Assembly (NCBI GenBank): GCA_964384025.1
Contig: CAYLJJ010000169.1
Span: 1 to 7,858, forward strand
Reading direction: 5' to 3'
Length of the DNA: 7,858 bases
DNA from: CAYLJJ01 sp964384025
Lineage (GTDB): Bacteria > Myxococcota_A > Bradymonadia > UBA7976 > UBA1532
Made by a program: the position numbers and the translations under genes. The notes beneath the pieces were generated by a model. It searched no databases, was not told the origin of the DNA, and was given only the letters and a program-made list of their open reading frames with translations. Shown piece by piece: positions 1 to 5,610 of the stretch (position 1 is the first letter of the stretch; the number at the start of each line of letters is the position of its first letter).

Positions 1-1285
1 TGCCATCATTATCGATACCATCATTGCAGACCGCATCGGTGTTCTCTTCATTTCCAGGACCACCGCCACAGACAGAGACAAAAGGATTTTGGCTACATCC
101 AAAATCATCGCAATCTACAAAATTATTATCATCATTATCCAAACCATCAGAACAAAGCTCATCACTGTTTTCCCGAGCACCAGGACAGACAGTAACATTT
201 GGATTGTTAGTGCAATCGTGATCATCGCAATCGATGAAGCTATCACCATCATCGTCCTGCCCATTACTGCATTGATCATCTCCAGTTTCTCCGGGAGGAG
301 GATGGGGAGGATCACCACAGACAGTCACGGTAGGAGTACGGCTACAACCAAAATCATCGCAATCAGTATAACCATTACCATCGTTATCTATTCCATCGTC
401 ACAAACAGCGTCAGTGTTTTCAGCATTGCCACCACCACAGACAGTCACATCAGGATTGCGACTACATCCGAAGTCATCACAGTCAGTATAACCATTGCCA
501 TCATTGTCGATTCCGTCGTCGCAAACAGCATCGGTATTCTCCTCAACCGGAGGAGCACCGCCACAGTGAGCGGCGGACGCGCAGGCGGGATCATCACAAT
601 CTGTCTGACCGTTGTCGTCATTATCACGACCGTCTAAGCAGAAGCCTCGCTCTGTATCATTACAGACGCCTACCAAATCATTACGAGAGCAAGAGTAGTC
701 ATCACAGTCCGCGAAGTTGTTCTCGTCGTTATCTATCCCATCGCTACACAAGAGATCTGTACCTTCTCCCGCACCACAGACAGTCACCCAGGGGTTATGT
801 GAGCAGGAAAAATCATCACAATCAGTAAAACTGTTGCCGTCGTTGTCCTGACCATCGTTACAGGTTGCGTCGCTGTTCTCTCGATCCCCTGGACAGCTTG
901 TTACCGCTGGATTGTAGAGGCAATGCTTATCATCACAATCGACGTAGCCATCTCCATCGTTGTCTAAACCATCTTTGCAGAGTTCTGGAGTCGACTCATT
1001 GCCGATCTCACCGCCTCCTGATGCGCCCCCGCCGCCACCACCGGCGTTGCCTCCGCCGCCTGAGCTGCCACCTCCACCCGCGCTCCCTCCATCCCCTACA
1101 GGGCAAGCGCCATGAGCAGTCTCACAGCTGGGATCCTGACAGTCAAAGAGACCATCACCGTCATTATCCAAGCCATCTTGACAGAGTTCGTTGCCTTGCT
1201 CACCATCAGCTTCATCATCTTTTGAGCAGGACCAGAGAAGAACGCTCATGGAGAGAGCGAAGAGGACGAGGGAAGAGGTGCGCAT
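1..1285 (-). CDS. Secreted lipoprotein with Cys/Asp-rich calcium-binding-type repeats (3' end outside window)
   Basis: The frame is open from the ATG at 1285 to the left window edge: 428 residues are visible and the C-terminus is missing. Residues 1-20 form a short lipoprotein signal: an Arg at 2, a hydrophobic core, then LLWSC with the lipidated Cys at 20. Trp at -2 is unusual in a lipobox. Ser at +2 would favour outer-membrane retention under the E. coli rule. Residues 64-92 form a Gly/Ser-rich flexible linker. The rest is ten copies (the last one cut) of a motif C-x-DG-x-DND-x5-DCDD-x2-C. The Asp spacing resembles calcium-binding loops of the thrombospondin type-3 or dockerin kind, and the paired Cys suggest disulfides. 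Such lipoproteins are frequent in Myxococcota and Bradymonadota; their function is generally unknown, and a surface structural or adhesive role is only a guess. The start is supported by GGAGGG three bases upstream (1289-1294). The distal part is visibly more AT-rich than the start. Confidence 0.9.
   Translation of the reverse strand, partial: MRTSSLVLFALSMSVLLWSCSKDDEADGEQGNELCQDGLDNDGDGLFDCQDPSCETAHGACPVGDGGSAGGGGSSGGGGNAGGGGGGASGGGEIGNESTPELCKDGLDNDGDGYVDCDDKHCLYNPAVTSCPGDRENSDATCNDGQDNDGNSFTDCDDFSCSHNPWVTVCGAGEGTDLLCSDGIDNDENNFADCDDYSCSRNDLVGVCNDTERGFCLDGRDNDDNGQTDCDDPACASAAHCGGAPPVEENTDAVCDDGIDNDGNGYTDCDDFGCSRNPDVTVCGGGNAENTDAVCDDGIDNDGNGYTDCDDFGCSRTPTVTVCGDPPHPPPGETGDDQCSNGQDDDGDSFIDCDDHDCTNNPNVTVCPGARENSDELCSDGLDNDDNNFVDCDDFGCSQNPFVSVCGGGPGNEENTDAVCNDGIDNDG
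2..1183 (-). repeat. Ten in-frame Cys/Asp-rich protein repeats
   Basis: Repeat units start at residues 35, 103, 142, 180, 216, 255, 295, 339, 378 and 420 of the lipoprotein. Spacing is 36-44 residues (about 108-132 bases), apart from a 68-residue first step that contains the Gly-rich linker. Each unit has a Cys, a DG-x-DND loop, a DCDD loop and a Cys; most are joined by a segment like NP-x-VTVC followed by ENSD or ENTD. Units 6 and 7 (434-541 and 314-421) are the most alike. The array continues past the window edge. Confidence 0.9.
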
Positions 1286-1299
1286 AGACCCTCCAATGT

Positions 1300-1333
1300 A
1301 AAAAAACCCTCCTTGGATAAATCCAAGAAGGGT
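1300..1333 (-). terminator. Intrinsic terminator of the tRNA gene
   Basis: Read on the minus strand, a 13-position stem (1329-1333 with 1306-1310, and 1321-1327 with 1312-1318, with one A-C mismatch at 1328/1311) closes a very small AA loop. It is followed directly by seven T (1300-1306, the last shared with the stem). This is a textbook Rho-independent terminator. It sits seven bases beyond the tRNA 3' end and only about five bases before the Shine-Dalgarno site of the lipoprotein gene. Confidence 0.85.
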
Positions 1334-1339
1334 GTGATG

Positions 1340-1414
1340 TGGCTTCTCAGGGACTTGAACCCCGAACCTAGCGGTTATGAGCCGCTCGCTCTAACCAAGT
1401 TGAGCTAAGAAGCC
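1340..1414 (-). tRNA. tRNA with CAT anticodon, probably elongator tRNA-Met
   Basis: This 75-base gene folds fully. The acceptor stem GGCTTCT/AGAAGCC has seven pairs. The D stem is GCTC/GAGC with GG in the loop. The anticodon stem AGCGG/CCGCT has loop CTCATAA, placing the CAT anticodon at 1377-1379. The variable loop is five bases, and the T stem CGGGG/CCCTG encloses TTCAAGT. The discriminator is A and CCA is not encoded. It is not initiator tRNA: the first acceptor pair is G-C, and the anticodon stem lacks the three consecutive G-C pairs next to the loop. Elongator Met is preferred over lysidine-modified tRNA-Ile because pairs 2-4 (G-C, C-G, T-A) match the E. coli elongator Met acceptor stem. 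However, the TTCAAGT loop resembles E. coli tRNA-Ile(CAT), so the isotype is not certain. Confidence 0.93.
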
Positions 1415-1428
1415 TCAAGCGCGCGGAG

Positions 1429-1456
1429 ACTATCAAAAATGCTTCTTTTAAAACAA
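1429..1456 (-). promoter_or_regulatory. Likely sigma70-type promoter of the tRNA gene
   Basis: On the minus strand TTGTTT (1451-1456) and GATAGT (1429-1434) are separated by 16 bases. They match the -35 and -10 consensus at three and four of six positions. The -10 box is followed by a GC-rich stretch (1419-1428, CTCCGCGCGC on the minus strand). This resembles the GC-rich discriminator of stringently controlled stable-RNA promoters. It ends 14 bases before the tRNA, leaving a short 5' leader for RNase P to remove. Confidence 0.5.
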
Positions 1457-1459
1457 GGG

Positions 1460-1492
1460 AAAAAACGTTTGGGAGTTCGAAACTTTAGCCCC
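1460..1492 (-). terminator. Weak possible terminator after the sulfatase-fold gene
   Basis: On the minus strand, just past the stop codon, GGG-CTAA-AGTT-TCG-AACT-CCC can form a short bulged hairpin. A six-base T run (1460-1465) follows five bases later. The stem is short and the T run is not adjacent, so this is a tentative call. Confidence 0.25.
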
Positions 1493-1495
1493 AGT

Positions 1496-3601
1496 TCAAT
1501 AGTGGGGATTGACCGGACGACGCTCCTCGCTCATCCAGCGCCGTAGGCGACCCTTCATCTTTTTCAAGATTTGGGGACGCGCAGAGCTGAGATCTCGCTG
1601 CTCTTTGAGATCCTCTGAGAGATCGTAGAGACGATAGTGATCATAGGTGATGGAGTAGAGCAACTTCCAAGGCCAGAGAATCAGGGAGCGTCGATCAGAG
1701 TGGGTCGCATCCTTGAGCATCTCTGAGAAGATCGGAGGGTGAGGAGCTGCTTCTCCTGGCTCGGCATATGCTAAGAGAGAGACTCCAGGCAACTCATCCG
1801 GAATAGAGAGTCCAGCTAGATCCAACAGAGTCGGTAGGATATCTAGGTTCGAGACAGGCGTCTCGATCAGACGAGAGGGTAATCCAGGGCCATAAATAAA
1901 AAGAGGAACGTGGATCTGATCATTATAGAGGTTCTGTCCATGATATTGGTAGCCATGCTCAGCGAAGGCTTCTCCATGATCGCTGTGAAGGATGATATAG
2001 CTGCGCTCCTTGAGTTCAGGCTTGGAGAGATATTCAAACAGGCGCGAGAGGGCCTGATCTGTCGAGCGAATCTCTCCATCGTAGAGATCGATCTCCCGCT
2101 GCCCAAAGCTCTCCTTATGTTTCTGATAAAAGTGGTGTGGGTTAAAGCAATGGACCCAAAGCAGGAAGGGGAGATCTGAGCGCCGCTCCTGAAGCCAATG
2201 CAGGGCGCGATCAATCACCTCCTCATCTGCTGAGACGTGGGGGATCTTGATCCCATACCTCTCCACCACGCTTATATCCCAATGTTGAAAGCCCTGACTG
2301 AGGCCATAACCTGGAAGAAAGAAGCGATGGGAGGGGATGCCAGCAGTCTCATAATCAGCTCTCTTGAAGTACTCCCCTAACAGGAGATTCTCAGAGTGGA
2401 TCCGAGGCCAAAGATCGGGGCTGCGATGAACCTCTGAAAAATAGCGTCCGCTGAAAACGGAGGGCATAGAGCCCTTAGTTTGAGGGGCCTGGGCATAAGC
2501 ATGAGAGAAGCGCAGCCCCCTCTCAGCGAGAGCATCGATCGCGGGGCTGGTGGGGCGCTCATAGCCCAGATAGCCCAGATGATCTGCGCGCAGAGTATCC
2601 ACAGTGATCAAGATCAGGTTGGGGCGCTTCAGTCGTCGCCACCCTCCACCTCGGCGTAAGCGCTGTTGGGGCTGGGGGCGCCCAGGGCTGTCACCTTCAA
2701 AGCAATCTTCATCTACCCCATTGCGGGGGATCTCCTGAGCGCCAGGGTGGACTCCTGGATCATGATCGTCACAGTCTCCTCCTCCCAGCAGCCCCGCATA
2801 GCCATCCCCATCTGAGTCAAAGAGAGGCTGTAGAAGGTCCAAGACTGGACGACAGATGAGGCTATGCTCTAAGAGGTTCATCTTTACCTGAGGACGATCC
2901 TCCAGGTGCAGGCTCATCTCTATCGTCGAGATCCCCAGCAGGAGGCTTAGGAGCAGGACTCCAGCTTGAGCCCAGGCGCCGGGAGGATGGCGCAAAGTGT
3001 AGCGACTGAGCAGGAGTCCCAGGAGAGGCAGGGTCGCTAAGAGAGCGAGGATCCAGCGGTTGAGGCGGCTCTGAAACAGCTCCCCGTCCCTCAGAAAGAG
3101 GGTGAAGAGCAGAGAGAGGCCAAAGAGCAGCGCGATGATCCCAGCCACCACGCTGCTGTACTGCCCCAGCTGTCGATCCAGAGCTGCTAAGCGAGAGCGC
3201 AGGAGCACCCAGAGAGAGAGAGAGAAGAGGCCATCCACAAGAAGAAAGAGGGTTAGATAACCAGCCAAGCGCTCCACCTGAGGGATCTCAGCGCGCATCA
3301 GCCGGGTGGCGAGAAAGAGCAGGGTGGCGAAGGCGGTGACCGCCAAGAGCCCTGCGCTGAGATCAGCTTTAACGCTGCTCTCCCCAGGCAAACGGCACCC
3401 TCGCGACCAGAGCAGCAGCAGTCCCCCAACGGTCCCAGAGAAGAGCAAACCGAGGAGCAGGATCGGAGTCACCGCATAGAGGCTGAGTAAAATCTGCCCA
3501 CTTAAATCTATCTTCACCCCGCTGAAGCTCAACTGAAGGATCTCCAGAGCGCTCAGAATGAGGCTGGAGAGTAGGAGCCCATAGAAGAGAGCGCGGGGCA
3601 T
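1496..3601 (-). CDS. Membrane-anchored sulfatase-fold (alkaline phosphatase superfamily) hydrolase or transferase with MopE-like insert
   Basis: The protein has 701 residues. About seven hydrophobic segments (roughly 4-24, 38-65, 82-100, 112-134, 148-170, 183-200, 210-228) would place the rest in the periplasm if the N-terminus is cytosolic. Residues 262-300 form an Asp-rich motif (DSDGDGY, then DCDD, then NGVDEDC) of the MopE or myxobacterial metal-binding type. From 327 on it is a sulfatase-fold domain: ILITVDTLRADHLG with metal ligand D335, nucleophile segment TKGSMPSVFSG at 375-385, WVHCFNPHHFY at 482-492, metal ligands D541-H542, H549, HVPL at 564-567, and a typical sulfatase C-terminal region ending near 690. 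The nucleophile position holds Thr375 (codon ACT), and the following Arg of sulfatases is Met379. Formylglycine therefore cannot form, and a Thr-based phosphatase or phosphotransferase mechanism is more likely than sulfate hydrolysis. Substrate is unknown. An in-frame TGA directly precedes the ATG, which fixes it as the earliest ATG; the Shine-Dalgarno site is weak. Confidence 0.9.
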   Translation of the reverse strand: MPRALFYGLLLSSLILSALEILQLSFSGVKIDLSGQILLSLYAVTPILLLGLLFSGTVGGLLLLWSRGCRLPGESSVKADLSAGLLAVTAFATLLFLATRLMRAEIPQVERLAGYLTLFLLVDGLFSLSLWVLLRSRLAALDRQLGQYSSVVAGIIALLFGLSLLFTLFLRDGELFQSRLNRWILALLATLPLLGLLLSRYTLRHPPGAWAQAGVLLLSLLLGISTIEMSLHLEDRPQVKMNLLEHSLICRPVLDLLQPLFDSDGDGYAGLLGGGDCDDHDPGVHPGAQEIPRNGVDEDCFEGDSPGRPQPQQRLRRGGGWRRLKRPNLILITVDTLRADHLGYLGYERPTSPAIDALAERGLRFSHAYAQAPQTKGSMPSVFSGRYFSEVHRSPDLWPRIHSENLLLGEYFKRADYETAGIPSHRFFLPGYGLSQGFQHWDISVVERYGIKIPHVSADEEVIDRALHWLQERRSDLPFLLWVHCFNPHHFYQKHKESFGQREIDLYDGEIRSTDQALSRLFEYLSKPELKERSYIILHSDHGEAFAEHGYQYHGQNLYNDQIHVPLFIYGPGLPSRLIETPVSNLDILPTLLDLAGLSIPDELPGVSLLAYAEPGEAAPHPPIFSEMLKDATHSDRRSLILWPWKLLYSITYDHYRLYDLSEDLKEQRDLSSARPQILKKMKGRLRRWMSEERRPVNPHY

Positions 3602-4024
3602 TCAGAAACTTTCAGAGCGTTGAGTATTTGGAGGGAGCATCGCCTGTTAAGTCGCCAACTGGAAGCTCCTTGAGCTGAACTTGAACCCCACATTGACAAA
3701 GAGAGATTGGGATGTTGGGATATCTCTTTGGAGGTAACACTCATGTTTAGGAGGTGTGAGGGCCAACAACTGAAGGCTCAATATGCGCTTTGAGATCTTA
3801 TGTTCGAGCGTGTTTCGGTTGAGCCGCCAGGGCTCTTCGCCTGTGCTTATTACCGCCCCTCATCTAGACAGCTGAATGATTCAGAGCAAGATTATCCAGA
3901 TGCATGAAGCGGCTTAAGAACAGAAGGAGTTTCAGGATTGGGAGAGCTTGAGAGGCGAGGCTCTAAGAGCTGTCCTAGAAGATCACAGTTTTTTTGGACG
4001 AGAGGATGATTTAGGAGCAGAGAG
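3602..4024. other. Divergent intergenic region, 423 bases, no convincing gene
   Basis: This gap separates the minus-strand sulfatase-fold gene from plus-strand hisC, so it should hold promoters for both. Only very short plus-strand ORFs are visible. One at 3743-3793 has 16 codons and a good GGAGG eight bases upstream. One at 3800-3907 has 35 codons. A frame opening at ATG 3876 meets TAA at 3915, then stays open for another 36 codons to a TGA at 4026-4028 that overlaps the hisC ATG. None resembles a known protein. A small perfect hairpin (GAGCC/GGCTC) lies at 3821-3835, and a seven-T run lies at 3990-3996 without a strong stem before it. The region could be decayed coding sequence or plain leader DNA. 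Confidence 0.6.
3693..3721 (+). promoter_or_regulatory. Possible promoter toward hisC
   Basis: A perfect TTGACA (3693-3698) is followed after 17 bases by TGGGAT (3716-3721), which matches the -10 consensus at three of six positions. It would give a leader of about 300 bases before hisC. No better-placed promoter was seen closer to the gene, but the -10 box is poor. Confidence 0.25.
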
Positions 4025-5125
4025 ATGAAGATCCTAGAGCTGATCAACCCAGATATCGCCAACCTGCACCCCTATGAACCAGGTCGACCCATCGAGGAGG
4101 TTGCCCGTGAGCTGGGCCTTGATCCAGAGGGGATCATCAAGCTGGCCTCCAACGAGAGCGCCCTGGGACCCTCCCCTAAGGCTTTGGCGGCGATGCAGCG
4201 CGCCGTCGCAGAGATGCACCTCTACCCAGACGGCGGAGCCTATAGCCTGCGCAGCGCCCTGGCTGAACACTACCGACTTGAGCGCGCCCAGGTAGTGATG
4301 GGTAATGGCTCCAACGAGGTCCTGGAGTTGGTCGGTCATGCCTTCTTCGCCCCTGGGCGCTCGGTGGTCGTCTCCGCCTACTCCTTTATCATCTACCGTC
4401 TGGTGGCCTGGACCTTTGGAGCAGAGATCATCGAGGTCCCGATGAAGCCGGGTCTGGTGCATGATCTAGAGGCGATGGCGGCGGCGGTGCGTGAAGACAC
4501 CGTAGCGGTCTTTATCTGCAACCCCAATAACCCCACCGGCTCCTCAGTCACTGCTGAAGAGATTCACAGTTTTATGAAGCAGGTGGATGACAGCACCCTT
4601 GTCGTCTTTGACGAGGCTTATCTGGAGATCGGCTTGGCGTCTGAGGTTGACAACCTGCGTTATATACGTGAAAGCCACGCCTGTCTGATTACGCGCACCT
4701 TCAGCAAAGCCTATGGCCTAGCGGGCCTGCGGGTGGGCTATGGCCTGGGACCGGCGCCGATCATTGAGGCGATGCAGAAAGCTCGTGAGCCTTTCAATTG
4801 CAACCGTATGGCTCAGATCGCGGCGCTGGCTGCTCTGGAGGATGAGGAGTTCTTGGCTCAGGGTCGTGAGATCTATCGCCAAGGCAAGGCCAGCCTGGAG
4901 GCTGCCTTTGAGGAGATGGGGCTGGAGTATATACCCACCAGCGCCAACTTCATCTTGGTGAAGGTGGGCGCTGGCGCTGAGCTCTTTGAGGCTCTCAAGC
5001 GGAAGGGAGTGATTGTTCGCCCTATGGGAGGCTATGGCCTGCCGGAGTGGGTTCGCGTGACCCTGGGGCTCCCAGAAGAAAACACGCGCTTTCTCAAGAA
5101 TCTAAAGGCTCAGCTCGAGAGATGA
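4025..5125 (+). CDS. hisC: HisC-family PLP-dependent aminotransferase (histidinol-phosphate or aromatic aminotransferase)
   Basis: The protein has 366 residues, full length for HisC, and is a fold-type I class I/II aminotransferase. Visible motifs are LASNESALGPSP (40-51), DGGAYSLR (69-76), the cofactor phosphate-binding segment GNGSNE (93-98), NPNNPTG (166-172), FDEAY with Asp196 for the pyridine nitrogen (195-199), and TFSKAYGLAGLRVGYG (225-240) with Schiff-base Lys228 and Arg236. Near the C-terminus VRPMGGYGLPEWVRVTLG (331-348) carries Arg344, the expected substrate-carboxylate ligand. HisC makes L-histidinol phosphate from imidazole-acetol phosphate and glutamate in the cytosol. Some HisC paralogues act on Phe, Tyr or Trp instead. 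No other his genes are in view and iorAB lies 470 bases downstream, so a role in feeding arylpyruvates to IorAB is plausible but unproven. AGGAG (4013-4017) lies seven bases before the ATG. Confidence 0.9.
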   Translation: MKILELINPDIANLHPYEPGRPIEEVARELGLDPEGIIKLASNESALGPSPKALAAMQRAVAEMHLYPDGGAYSLRSALAEHYRLERAQVVMGNGSNEVLELVGHAFFAPGRSVVVSAYSFIIYRLVAWTFGAEIIEVPMKPGLVHDLEAMAAAVREDTVAVFICNPNNPTGSSVTAEEIHSFMKQVDDSTLVVFDEAYLEIGLASEVDNLRYIRESHACLITRTFSKAYGLAGLRVGYGLGPAPIIEAMQKAREPFNCNRMAQIAALAALEDEEFLAQGREIYRQGKASLEAAFEEMGLEYIPTSANFILVKVGAGAELFEALKRKGVIVRPMGGYGLPEWVRVTLGLPEENTRFLKNLKAQLER

Positions 5126-5132
5126 GATCCCT

Positions 5133-5175
5133 CCTCAACAGGCTCAGAGCTAGAGCGTGCTCCAGCCTGTTGAGG
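5133..5175 (+). terminator. Long perfect hairpin just after hisC, no T tract
   Basis: CCTCAACAGGCT (5133-5144) pairs perfectly with AGCCTGTTGAGG (5164-5175). A further inner stem GAGC/GCTC (5147-5150 with 5159-5162) closes an eight-base loop. It begins seven bases after the hisC stop codon. There is no U-run on either strand, so it is not a classical intrinsic terminator. It may protect the 3' end of the mRNA, act as a terminator of the kind that needs no U-tract, or be a protein-binding palindrome. Confidence 0.55.
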
Positions 5176-5595
5176 ACTTTGGCTGCTGCCTGACAACCTT
5201 TGCTCAACCGGGAGTGTCCAGCTCTGGTTGGGCAGCGGGGGTATTCAGAGAGCCAGCAGCGTTGACGCTCTTCACTTTGAGCTGGATGAGAAGCCTGCGT
5301 TGATGCTCAACTAGATGAGCGTCTTCGCCCTGCCCTATCCTGAGGTTTGGATCGCTTATGAGCTGGGCCCCTTTATTGGATCTGTATCCAAACTTTGGAG
5401 AAAAGGAATGCATCTCCTCTCTGAGTTCCTCAAGCGCCTTCGTTACATGACTGCGGAGTCCCTGAACCAGCCAACTGAGGACTGAAGCTCCCTCAGATCG
5501 ATTCCAACCTTCATGTTTTGACAACCAATCGCAGAGGGGATATCCGTTCCATCCCAGCGAGCTGGGAGCGCTCATGCTGAGCGCATTGAGCGCTG
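5176..5595. other. Intergenic region between hisC and iorA with two doubtful opposing ORFs
   Basis: No gene here is convincing. On the plus strand, ATG 5315 to TGA 5485 gives 56 codons with a hydrophobic middle and a basic C-terminal half. A TAG lies directly before its ATG, and the same frame is open for at least 40 codons upstream of that TAG. On the minus strand 5204-5575 gives 123 codons, with no Shine-Dalgarno site before its ATG. Neither matches a family I recognise. Small inverted repeats occur at 5205-5230 (CAACC/GGTTG) and 5475-5496 (CTGAGG/CCTCAG). The right end holds the likely iorA promoter and leader hairpins, listed separately. Confidence 0.55.
5518..5546 (+). promoter_or_regulatory. 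Probable iorAB promoter
   Basis: A perfect TTGACA (5518-5523) and TATCCG (5541-5546; three of six consensus positions, the TAT) are separated by 17 bases. Transcription would start near 5553, giving a leader of roughly 60 bases that begins at the first of the hairpins described next. The placement is good; the -10 box is weak. Confidence 0.45.
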
Positions 5596-5596
5596 G
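5553..5596 (+). promoter_or_regulatory. Paired hairpins in the iorA leader with an alternative fold
   Basis: CCCAGC/GCTGGG (5553-5558 with 5561-5566) forms one tight stem, although its two-base loop is shorter than usual. GCGCTCA/TGAGCGC (5568-5574 with 5578-5584, three-base loop) forms a second. CCAGCG (5554-5559) could instead pair with CGCTGG (5591-5596), which lies next to the iorA Shine-Dalgarno site and would break the first hairpin. GAGCGC also occurs three times (5566, 5579, 5588). A role in translation control, or binding by a regulator, is only inferred. Confidence 0.35.
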
Positions 5597-5597
5597 T

Positions 5598-5603
5598 GAG
5601 GAG
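5598..5603 (+). promoter_or_regulatory. Ribosome binding site that decides the iorA start
   Basis: GAGGAG lies seven bases before the ATG at 5611, an ideal spacing. The upstream in-frame GTG at 5596 would place this site inside the gene and has no comparable site of its own. The ATG at 5611 is therefore the preferred start. Confidence 0.8.
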
Positions 5604-5610
5604 CTTCGCG

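Noticed and set aside
89..637. Plus-strand ORF of 182 codons rich in Ile, Thr and Val
   Set aside because: It is the antisense shadow of the Asp-rich repeat lipoprotein; its repetitive composition is explained by reading the GAT/GAC-rich repeats backwards.
1..900. Regular repeats at 108-132 base spacing that could suggest a CRISPR or satellite array
   Set aside because: The periodicity follows codons: repeats are in frame, vary mainly at third positions and have coding 'spacers'.
865..1287. Plus-strand ORF of 140 codons rich in His, Arg, Leu and Ser
   Set aside because: Composition is not protein-like and the lipoprotein frame with signal peptide and ribosome site occupies the opposite strand.
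1340..1414. CAT anticodon as initiator tRNA-fMet
   Set aside because: The first acceptor pair is a normal G-C and the anticodon stem lacks the three G-C pairs typical of initiators.
1496..3601. Formylglycine-type sulfatase call
   Set aside because: The nucleophile position is Thr (ACT) and the signature Arg is Met, so a sulfatase activity cannot be assumed from the fold.
3743..3793. Leader peptide for attenuation of hisC
   Set aside because: The 16-codon ORF has a good ribosome site but no His codons and no run of aromatic codons, and no terminator/antiterminator pair follows it.
5204..5575. Minus-strand ORF of 123 codons between hisC and iorA
   Set aside because: No Shine-Dalgarno site, no recognisable motif, its start lies in the iorA leader, and it opposes the flanking genes; kept only as part of the gap description.
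5596..5610. GTG at 5596 as the iorA start
   Set aside because: The GAGGAG at 5598-5603 fits the ATG at 5611 with seven-base spacing, and homologous sequence only begins after that ATG.
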